Assembly: GCA_003478935.1 (NCBI GenBank)
Contig: QUFP01000051.1
Coordinates: forward strand, 1-22,700
Origin: Firmicutes bacterium AF25-13AC
GTDB taxonomy: Bacteria; Bacillota; Clostridia; Lachnospirales; Lachnospiraceae
Direction of reading: 5' to 3'
DNA length: 22,700 nucleotides
Shown here: one piece after another, positions 17,956 through 22,700 of the stretch
Layout of the letters: each line of letters opens with the position of its first letter
How positions within the stretch are numbered: position 1 is the first letter of the stretch
Translations under genes and position numbers: made by a program
Notes under the pieces: generated by a model
Databases searched by the model: none
What the model was told of the DNA's origin: nothing
Seen by the model: only the letters and a program-made list of their open reading frames with translations

Positions 17956-17988
17956 AAAAACCGCCGTACAGGTTTCCCCATACGGCGG
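17956..17988 (-). terminator. Intrinsic terminator of the toxin-antitoxin operon
   Basis: CCGCCGTA (17961-17968) and TACGGCGG (17981-17988) form an 8-bp stem. Read on the minus strand it is followed by TTTTT (17960-17956). It starts 8 bases after the toxin stop and also lies between the converging relaxase and toxin genes. Confidence 0.75.
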
Positions 17989-17996
17989 CAGACTGT

Positions 17997-18287
17997 TTAT
18001 TTGCCGAACAAGTCGCTGTGTGTGCCGGTGCGGGCCAGCGTCAGCACCAGAACATCATCCTCTATGCGATAGACAAGCAGCCAGTCCGGGAGAATATGAC
18101 ATTCCCGATGGCCTGCCCAATCGCCGGACAGGTCATGGTCGCGGTTTTTATCCGGCAGCGGCTCGCCCATTGCCAGCAATGCTACGACCTGCTCCAGCAG
18201 CTCAATCTTCAAGCCACGCTTGATGGCTCGTTTGTAGTCCTTTTTGAAACTGGTCGTGTACTTGACGGTATATTTGGTTTCTTTCAT
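17997..18287 (-). CDS. yafQ: YafQ-family mRNA interferase toxin
   Basis: This 96-residue RelE/YafQ-type ribosome-dependent mRNA endonuclease has the family's active-site pattern: His in DHDLSGDW, His in ECHILPDW with the following Asp-Trp, Arg in ARTGTHSDLF with its His and Phe. All expected residues are present, so the toxin should be active unless held by its antitoxin. The start overlaps the antitoxin stop by 4 bases (ATGA), giving coupled translation. The role is probably to keep the IME in the population. Confidence 0.9.
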   Translation of the reverse strand: MKETKYTVKYTTSFKKDYKRAIKRGLKIELLEQVVALLAMGEPLPDKNRDHDLSGDWAGHRECHILPDWLLVYRIEDDVLVLTLARTGTHSDLFGK

Positions 18288-18562
18288 CTTTTCAGGTCAG
18301 CAAATAACTCGTCAAGGTCATTGTAGCCCTTTACAGACGGGTCTTTTGCAATCCTTTCCGCTTCCAGCATGGCAGCAACCGTTTCTTTGTTCGGCTGTTC
18401 CAGCCTTACTTCAAAGGGAATGCCGCCTTCACGAAGCGACTGGCGCACAAAGATGTTAAACGCCGTAGTTAGGTTCATGCCAAGTTCAGTAAACAGTGCG
18501 TCCGCTTGCGCTTTCAAATCTGCGTCCATGCGGATACTGATGTTTGTGGTATTTCCAGCCAT
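18284..18562 (-). CDS. dinJ: DinJ/RelB-family antitoxin
   Basis: The 92-residue protein starts with a ribbon-helix-helix domain (NISIRMDADLKAQADALFTELGMNLTTAFNIFVRQSLREGGIPFEV), typical of RelB/DinJ antitoxins, and ends in an acidic tail (DPSVKGYNDLDELFADLKR) that neutralises the toxin. The ATG at 18562 has AAAGGGG upstream; a longer in-frame extension to 18652 would run through the promoter and is rejected. It precedes the toxin in the operon, and probably represses its own promoter through the repeats at 18603-18633. Confidence 0.9.
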   Translation of the reverse strand: MAGNTTNISIRMDADLKAQADALFTELGMNLTTAFNIFVRQSLREGGIPFEVRLEQPNKETVAAMLEAERIAKDPSVKGYNDLDELFADLKR

Positions 18563-18586
18563 ACGATCAACCCCTTTCTGCTGGCA

Positions 18587-18633
18587 ATTATAGTATATGC
18601 CATTTGCACGAAGAAAACAATACTTTGCACGAA
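18587..18633 (-). promoter_or_regulatory. Promoter and repeated operator of the toxin-antitoxin operon
   Basis: On the minus strand a perfect TATAAT occupies 18592-18587, 25 bases before the antitoxin ATG. The sequence TTCGTGCAAA (plus strand TTTGCACGAA) occurs twice, at 18603-18612 and 18624-18633, in the same orientation and exactly 21 bases apart, or two helical turns. The first copy overlaps the -35 region. This fits autoregulation by a ribbon-helix-helix antitoxin. Confidence 0.6.
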
Positions 18634-18672
18634 TATTTAACAATAAATTCATTCAAGGAGGTTACCTGCTTT

Positions 18673-18708
18673 GTGAAAGAAATCATTTATGAAGAACGAC
18701 AAGACTGA
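18673..18708 (+). CDS. Possible 11-residue leader peptide
   Basis: The only good ribosome site here, AAGGAGG at 18656-18662, is 10 bases before a GTG that opens a short frame (MKEIIYEERQD) ending at TGA 18706-18708. The larger Cys-rich gene starts inside it, at ATG 18689, in another frame and without a site of its own. Translation of the short frame may deliver ribosomes to the overlapping start. It may also be a remnant of a shifted gene start. Confidence 0.3.
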   Translation: MKEIIYEERQD

Positions 18709-19123
18709 ACCTATCCCCGTCATGGATTACCGCCAGTACCGCAGAGCGCGGAGGCTGGTGCATGAGTGCTGCAACTACATCGACGGAAATTGTATCGCCC
18801 TGGACGATGGGGAGGAATGTGTCTGTGTCCAGTCTATTTCCTACTCCCTGTTGTGCAGGTGGTTTCGGGCGGCAGTATTACCGCAGGATAAGGAACTGGA
18901 AACGGCGCTGTTCCACCGGCTGAATGCGAAGAAATGCGCCGTATGCGGGGCGCTGTTTACCCCCGGTTCCAACCGGGCTAAATACTGCCCGGAATGTGCC
19001 GCACGCATGAAGCGGATCAACGCCGCAAAGCGCAAGCGGAAACAACGGGAGAAATGTCACGCTTTAGGGGCTGAAAAACCTTGTAAATCAAGGGTTTTTT
19101 CGAGGGTATCAAAGGCAGGCTGA
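18689..19123 (+). CDS. Cysteine-rich VLP domain protein with zinc finger
   Basis: This 144-residue cytoplasmic protein has two Cys clusters. The first (about residues 29-56, HECCNYIDGNCIALDDGEECVC, followed by CRWFRAAVLP) matches the Cys_rich_VLP domain of clostridial mobile elements. The second is a treble-clef-like finger (CAVCGALFTPGSNRAKYCPECA), followed by a very basic tail (KRINAAKRKRKQREK). The tail and fingers suggest nucleic acid binding. No function has been shown to my knowledge. Near its 3' end the hairpin AAACCTTG / CAAGGGTTT followed by TTT (about 19076-19100) could end transcription inside the gene. Confidence 0.8.
   Translation: MKNDKTEPIPVMDYRQYRRARRLVHECCNYIDGNCIALDDGEECVCVQSISYSLLCRWFRAAVLPQDKELETALFHRLNAKKCAVCGALFTPGSNRAKYCPECAARMKRINAAKRKRKQREKCHALGAEKPCKSRVFSRVSKAG
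19076..19100 (+). terminator. Terminator-like hairpin inside the 3' end of the Cys-rich gene
   Basis: AAAACCTTG, loop TAAAT, CAAGGGTTTT and further T residues form an intrinsic-terminator-like structure about 25 bases before the stop codon at 19123. A transcript ending here would lack the stop codon; the structure may instead modulate expression of the replication genes downstream. Confidence 0.4.
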
Positions 19124-19199
19124 TAGATTTATCCTCCGACCCCTAAAACGGTCTTAAAATGCGTACAGAATCCCAAGAGAAACCCCAAGGAGGAACCCT

Positions 19200-19934
19200 A
19201 TGTCAGACAACCGAAAATATTATTACCTGAAACTCAAAGAAAACTATTTTGACGATGATTCCATCGTGCTGCTGGAAAGTACGCAGGATGGTGTGCTATA
19301 TTCCAACATTCTGCTCAAGCTGTATCTGAAATCGCTGAAACATGGCGGACGGCTTCAACTTGACGAGGACATTCCTTACACGGCGCAGATGATCGCCACC
19401 ATTACCCGCCAGCAGATCGGCACTGTGGAGAGAGCCTTGCAGATCTTTTTGAAGCTGGGTCTTGTGGAAGTGCTGGACAGCGGCACATTCTACATGAGCA
19501 ACATCGAACTTTTAATCGGCCAGTCCTCTACCGAGGCCGAGCGAAAGCGGGCTGCAAGGCTTCAAAATAAGGCTCTTTCTGCGCCCCGGACAAACGGCGG
19601 ACATTTGTCCGACATTCGTCCACCAGAGATAGAGATAGAGTTAGAGAAAGAGATAGAGATAAAGAGAGAGATAGAGAAGGGACGCTCCGCCCGCGCCTAT
19701 GGCCGTTACCAGAATGTTTTCCTGACGGACGAGGAAATGGCAGATTTGCAGGCCAGTTTTCCCACTGTATGGGGCCAGTACATCGAAAAGCTGTCCGAAT
19801 ACATGGCCTCTACCGGTAAGCGGTATCAGAGCCATGCCGCCACCATCCGGCGCTGGGCCGGTGAGGACGCGAAAAAGGCGGCCCCGCCCACCCGCAACCG
19901 GGATTACAGCGTAAAGGAGGATGAAACCGTATGA
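19200..19934 (+). CDS. Phage-type replisome organizer protein
   Basis: The 244-residue protein begins with the phage replisome organizer N-terminal domain (about residues 1-118: KYYYLKLKENYFDDDSIVLLES...GVLYSNILLKLYLKSL...ITRQQIGTVERALQIFLKLGLVEV), a winged-helix DNA-binding fold that recognises an origin. A charged low-complexity linker (EIEIELEKEIEIKREIEK) leads to a C-terminal DnaD-like region. CAAGGAGG precedes the ATG. The stop overlaps the helicase loader start (ATGATG). Together the two would open an origin and load the host replicative helicase, so the excised IME could replicate. The origin itself was not identified. Confidence 0.85.
   Translation: MSDNRKYYYLKLKENYFDDDSIVLLESTQDGVLYSNILLKLYLKSLKHGGRLQLDEDIPYTAQMIATITRQQIGTVERALQIFLKLGLVEVLDSGTFYMSNIELLIGQSSTEAERKRAARLQNKALSAPRTNGGHLSDIRPPEIEIELEKEIEIKREIEKGRSARAYGRYQNVFLTDEEMADLQASFPTVWGQYIEKLSEYMASTGKRYQSHAATIRRWAGEDAKKAAPPTRNRDYSVKEDETV
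19626..19678 (+). repeat. Purine-rich GAGATA-type simple repeat
   Basis: About 50 bases consist almost entirely of AGAGAT/AGAGAA hexamers and encode the alternating Glu/Ile/Lys linker of the replisome organizer. It is prone to slippage; gain or loss of whole hexamers keeps the frame. Confidence 0.85.
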
Positions 19935-20794
19935 TGGAGATTACCGCAGAAATCAGGGCGCTGATCGACAAGGCAGCCGCCGGTGTGGAACTGGCCGGGG
20001 ACGAGTACATAGACCCGGCAGACGGCCTCATTCACTGTAAGAAATGCGGCGGCCAGAGGCAGACTGTTGTGCCATGCTTTGGAAAACCAGGCTACTTCAT
20101 GCCCCGCTGTATCTGCCAGTGCCAGCGGGAGGCCGAGGAACAGCGCAAGACTGCTGAAGAACGGCAGCGCCGCATGGAGCGTATCAAACGCCGAAAGGCA
20201 CAGGGCTTGCAAGACCGCTATCTCTATGACTACACCTTTGCCAACGACAACGGCAAAAACCCATTGATGGACAAGGCCCGCGCCTATGTGGAGAACTGGA
20301 AGGAGGCATATAAAAACAACACCGGCCTGCTGTTATTCGGGGATGTGGGAACCGGTAAGTCTTTTTTCGCCGGTTGTATTGCCAACGCCCTGCTTGACCG
20401 GGATGTGCCTGTGCTGATGACGAACTTCCCCACCATTCTGAACCGCCTGACCGGGATGTTTTCCGAGGACAAGGCCGACTTTATCGCCAGCTTTGACGAG
20501 TACGACCTGCTTATCATTGACGATCTGGGTGTAGAGCGCAGTACCGAATATGCTATGGAGCAGATGTTTTTCGTCATCGACAGCCGCTATCGCAGCCGCA
20601 GACCCATGATTATCACAACAAACTTGAAACTGTCCGAGTTGAAAAACCCGCCTGATCTGGCTCACGCCCGTATCTATGACCGTATTCTGGAACGGTGTGC
20701 GCCGATTCTCTTTGACGGGAAGAATTTCCGGGAAGAAAATGCCGGTGCTACCCGACAGGCAGCAAAAGACATTGTAAACAGTAAGCACGATTGA
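19931..20794 (+). CDS. DnaC/IstB-like helicase loader ATPase
   Basis: This 287-residue protein has an N-terminal zinc-binding motif (HCKKCGGQ ... CICQCQ, about residues 36-62), a coiled segment, and an AAA+ ATPase domain with Walker A GDVGTGKS, Walker B LLIIDDLG and the sensor 1 TTNLKL. This is the layout of DnaC-type helicase loaders in phages and mobile elements. GGAGG lies 10 bases before ATG 19931, which overlaps the preceding stop. Function in loading helicase for the replication of the IME is inferred from the family and from the neighbouring replisome organizer. Confidence 0.88.
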   Translation: MMEITAEIRALIDKAAAGVELAGDEYIDPADGLIHCKKCGGQRQTVVPCFGKPGYFMPRCICQCQREAEEQRKTAEERQRRMERIKRRKAQGLQDRYLYDYTFANDNGKNPLMDKARAYVENWKEAYKNNTGLLLFGDVGTGKSFFAGCIANALLDRDVPVLMTNFPTILNRLTGMFSEDKADFIASFDEYDLLIIDDLGVERSTEYAMEQMFFVIDSRYRSRRPMIITTNLKLSELKNPPDLAHARIYDRILERCAPILFDGKNFREENAGATRQAAKDIVNSKHD

Positions 20795-20837
20795 TTTTTT
20801 ACCGGGCGGCACAGACCCGTTCGGAGAAAGGAGCGCC

Positions 20838-21032
20838 ATGAACAAAGAACCCTGTACTATGCAGGTGTCAGACGCCGCTACTGCGTCCAGAGCGCCGGAA
20901 AACACGCCGGCGATGGTAAAGAAAATCGGAAAGACAACCTACAAGGTTCATGTCCATTTCAGCAATACCAGCACAGAAACCATGAGCGATAAAATCAAGC
21001 GTATGCTCAAAAATGAAATTCAGCAGATGTGA
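20838..21032 (+). CDS. tnpW: Transposon-encoded protein TnpW
   Basis: This 64-residue protein contains VKKIGKTTYKVHVHFSNTS...DKIKRMLKNE, which I recognise as the TnpW family named from Tn4451. AAAGGAG precedes the ATG at 20838. An alternative start inside the gene (MVKKIGK) is possible because the first 26 residues are less conserved. The biological role is unknown. It is at the opposite end of the element from tnpV. Confidence 0.8.
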   Translation: MNKEPCTMQVSDAATASRAPENTPAMVKKIGKTTYKVHVHFSNTSTETMSDKIKRMLKNEIQQM

Positions 21033-21109
21033 AAGACTGATAAACGAAGCCGCCTTGTGCTAAACTGATGATGGTACGCACCAAAATTTTTGTCAAGGAG
21101 GATACGAAA

Positions 21110-21475
21110 ATGCTTTACACAGAAAAAGAAAAACATGAAATTGAACGGGTAAAGGAGGTCTTTGCGGAACATCTGCGGCAAAGCCCTGATTTTGAACTGC
21201 TCTGGTCGGACAAGGTAGGCTATGTCTGGCTGGCGATTGGCGTCAATCCGCTTTATGTGGATACTGGCATTAGGATAGAATCAGCTGCTGATCTCTGCGG
21301 CAGGTGTTTGGATGATGTTGCTACGGATGTTTTATATATGACAAGCAACGATCATGCACTGGAGAAAGCCGATCCGCTGGAATTGGCGGAAATCAAGCGG
21401 CGCTGGGAGCCATATATCAACCAGCTGCCAGACTATGCGTATCTCTGCAAAGACCTGCTGAACGGAAAAATGTAA
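21110..21475 (+). CDS. Small conserved IME protein, function unknown (paralogue of 8683-8982)
   Basis: The 121-residue protein has AAGGAGG 8 bases before ATG 21110; the in-frame ATGs at 21068 and 21071 lack a site. No named domain is recognised. The central part (VFAEHL..SPDFELLWSDKVGYVWLAIG...SAADLCGRCL...NDHAL...LELAEIKRRW) matches the spacing of conserved positions in the small protein near the left end of the IME. It is the last gene before the right attachment site, and is closed by a strong terminator. Confidence 0.75.
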   Translation: MLYTEKEKHEIERVKEVFAEHLRQSPDFELLWSDKVGYVWLAIGVNPLYVDTGIRIESAADLCGRCLDDVATDVLYMTSNDHALEKADPLELAEIKRRWEPYINQLPDYAYLCKDLLNGKM

Positions 21476-21486
21476 TCTGTCAAACG

Positions 21487-21525
21487 AGGTGTCAGGAGCC
21501 ATACGGTGCTTCTGGCACCTTTTTT
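21487..21525 (+). terminator. Intrinsic terminator at the IME right end
   Basis: AGGTGTCAG (21487-21495) pairs with CTGGCACCT (21512-21520), extended by AGC/GCT, and is followed by TTTTTT. It ends rightward transcription about 50 bases before the element boundary. Confidence 0.85.
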
Positions 21526-21572
21526 GTAGATTTTTTTGTGAATTTGATTAAAAAGTCCTTGACAACTCGTTT

Positions 21573-21576
21573 CGGG
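21573..21576. other. attR: Right attachment site of the IME (CGGG core)
   Basis: CGGG here matches CGGG at 6312-6315. The crossover occurred within these four shared bases. Joining the outer flanks gives GCGGCGGG-CAAAACGG, which encodes AAGKT in frame with virD4. AAGTC motifs 16-17 bases inside both ends, in opposite orientation, may be recombinase contacts. Confidence 0.75.
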
Positions 21577-22405
21577 CAAAACGGCAAAGTCAATCCTTAT
21601 TTCTTGCGGTGCGCGTCTTGCCCCTTTTGATATAGAGGAACTCCGGGAACTCATGTCCTATGATGAATTGGAACTTGATACATTGGGCGACAGGAAAACC
21701 GCGCTTTTCCTCATAATGAGCGATACCGACGACACCTTTAATTTTGTTATCGCTATTCTGCAATCGCAGCTTTTCAATTTGCTTTGTGATAAAGCGGACG
21801 ACGAATACAACGGCAAATTGCCTATTCATGTCCGGTTTTTGCTTGATGAATTTGCCAACATCGGGCAGATACCCCGCTTTGATAAGTTAATTGCGACCAT
21901 TCGCAGCAGGGAAATGTCCGCTTCTATCATTCTGCAATCGCAGAGCCAACTAAAAGCCATTTACAAGGACGCGGCAGAAATCATACTTGATAATGCCGAC
22001 AGCACCTTGTTTTTGGGAGGACGTGGGAAAAATGCAAAGGATATTTCGGATAACTTGGGACGGGAAACAATCGACAGTTTCAATACTTCCGAAAATCGCG
22101 GCACGCAGGTTTCTCATGGACTTACTTATCAAAAATTAGGAAAGGAGCTGATGACACAGGACGAAATAGCAGTTATGGACGGTGGGAAATGTATTTTGCA
22201 GCTACGCGGTGTGCGTCCCTTTTTAAGCGACAAATACGACATCACGAAACACCCGAACTACAAATACCTTTCCGACTTCGACAAAAGAAACGCTTTTGAC
22301 GTGGAACGGTATATGTCTACCCGTCCGGCAATCGTAAAGCCCGATGAAGCCTTTGACATATACGAAATAGATTTGTCCGACGAGGACGCAGCCGCCGAGG
22401 AATAA
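21577..22405 (+). pseudogene. virD4: VirD4/TraG coupling protein, 3' fragment
   Basis: This is the second half of the interrupted coupling protein, 276 residues in the restored frame. It begins KTAKSILISCGARLAPFDIEELREL and contains Walker B in VRFLLDEFANIG, followed by the conserved TIRSREMSASIILQSQSQLKAIY and FLGGRGKNAKDISDNLGRETI. An ATG at 21653 could give a 250-residue partial protein, but with no Walker A or membrane spans. The C-terminus is acidic (DLSDEDAAAEE). It is followed 63 bases later by Maff2. Confidence 0.92.
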
Positions 22406-22468
22406 CGGCGGCATTTTCATTTTCAACAACTTTTTTTGAGCCGCACAGCGGCAGAAAGCGAGGTTTAT

Positions 22469-22609
22469 ATGGAGTTTTTCAACAGCGCAGTTGGTGTATT
22501 GCAGACTTTGGTTATCGCGCTTGGCGCAGGTCTTGGCATTTGGGGTGCCATTAACCTCATGGAGGGTTACGGCAACGACAATCCGGGCGCAAATGCTTAT
22601 GTGTCATAA
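22469..22609 (+). pseudogene. Maff2-family membrane protein, truncated by a further insertion
   Basis: MEFFNSAVGVLQTLVIALGA and the following GLGIWGAINLMEGYGNDNPGA are the conserved start of Maff2, a small (about 70-residue) membrane protein always next to virD4 in Tn1549-like ICEs. It contains a membrane segment at ~10-30. Homology stops after residue ~41 (near base 22592), and five unrelated codons (NAYVS, approximately) lead to a stop. The second half, including the usual second hydrophobic stretch, is missing. Confidence 0.8.
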
Positions 22610-22700
22610 AGTAGCATATAAAAATTGATATGCAGCCCTACTATTCCAAACAAACATTGTTAAAAATGACGAAATCTTTTGAGGTTTTACATATCATATC
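22593..22700. mobile_element. Start of another inserted element (left end only)
   Basis: Sequence after ~22592 is AT-rich and unlike the ICE. It contains nested dyads: TTAT-GTGTC-ATAA within ATGCT...AGCAT (about 22594-22623), and GCATAT / ATATGC (about 22614-22633). An ATGCT start with dyad structure is also seen just inside the left end of the IME at 6322. Too little is present to name the element type. Confidence 0.5.

Noticed and set aside
18563..18652. N-terminal extension of the antitoxin to 18652
   Set aside because: The extension would be translated from the promoter and operator region, and RelB/DinJ proteins start at the MAGNTTNIS position.
20333..20905. Minus-strand open frame of 190 codons
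   Set aside because: It lies antisense to the DnaC-like ATPase with intact Walker motifs, and has no recognisable domain or ribosome site.
21653..22405. An independent gene starting at ATG 21653
   Set aside because: The frame is open upstream to the IME boundary and encodes conserved VirD4 residues before this ATG, so it is the 3' part of an interrupted gene.

Overview
Organism and setting. The window opens with the last ~150 bases of a 23S rRNA gene whose sequence looks like a gut Lachnospiraceae (Clostridia); that placement is from memory, not from an alignment. An AT-rich chromosomal gene follows, a membrane-anchored GAF-GGDEF diguanylate cyclase. From about 1.9 kb to the end everything is mobile DNA with a higher GC content, built as insertions inside insertions.

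Layout. (1) 1-1780: 23S end, intrinsic terminator, diguanylate cyclase. (2) ~1930-3392: a large serine recombinase on the minus strand that has lost its N-terminal catalytic part. (3) ~3393-6315 and 21577-22592: the leading segment of a Tn1549/CTn-type integrative conjugative element (ICE), with a small Cys-rich gene, a DUF6017 replication-initiator-like gene, a DUF3801/PcfB gene, the VirD4/TraG coupling protein and Maff2. (4) 6316-21576: a 15.26-kb integrative mobilizable element (IME) sitting inside virD4. (5) ~22592-22700: Maff2 is itself interrupted after about 41 codons, so a further insertion starts at the right edge.

The IME. From left to right it carries a large serine recombinase, tnpV, a small conserved gene, a divergently transcribed XRE repressor, an HTH protein, a two-component system and an ABC transporter of BceRS-BceAB type (peptide antibiotic sensing and resistance), three sigma-70-region-4-like proteins, DUF3847, an oriT closely matching the RSF1010/MobQ nic region, a MobA/MobL relaxase, a YafQ-DinJ toxin-antitoxin pair, a Cys-rich VLP protein, a replisome organizer plus DnaC-like helicase loader, tnpW, and a second small gene that looks like a distant paralogue of the first one. 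The tnpV/tnpW/serine recombinase set is that of the Tn4451 family. The overall layout resembles what I remember of C. difficile Tn6104 within Tn6103; I could not verify this.

How the parts work together. Joining base 6315 to base 21577 restores an uninterrupted 594-residue VirD4 reading frame, so integration of the IME disables the host ICE's coupling protein and precise excision should repair it. The IME has its own relaxase and oriT but no coupling protein or mating channel, so it presumably depends on an ICE's transfer machinery. Three IME genes (recombinase, histidine kinase, ABC permease) each carry an apparent one-base deletion in a short homopolymer. These are either assembly errors or real decay, and they decide whether the element is still active.
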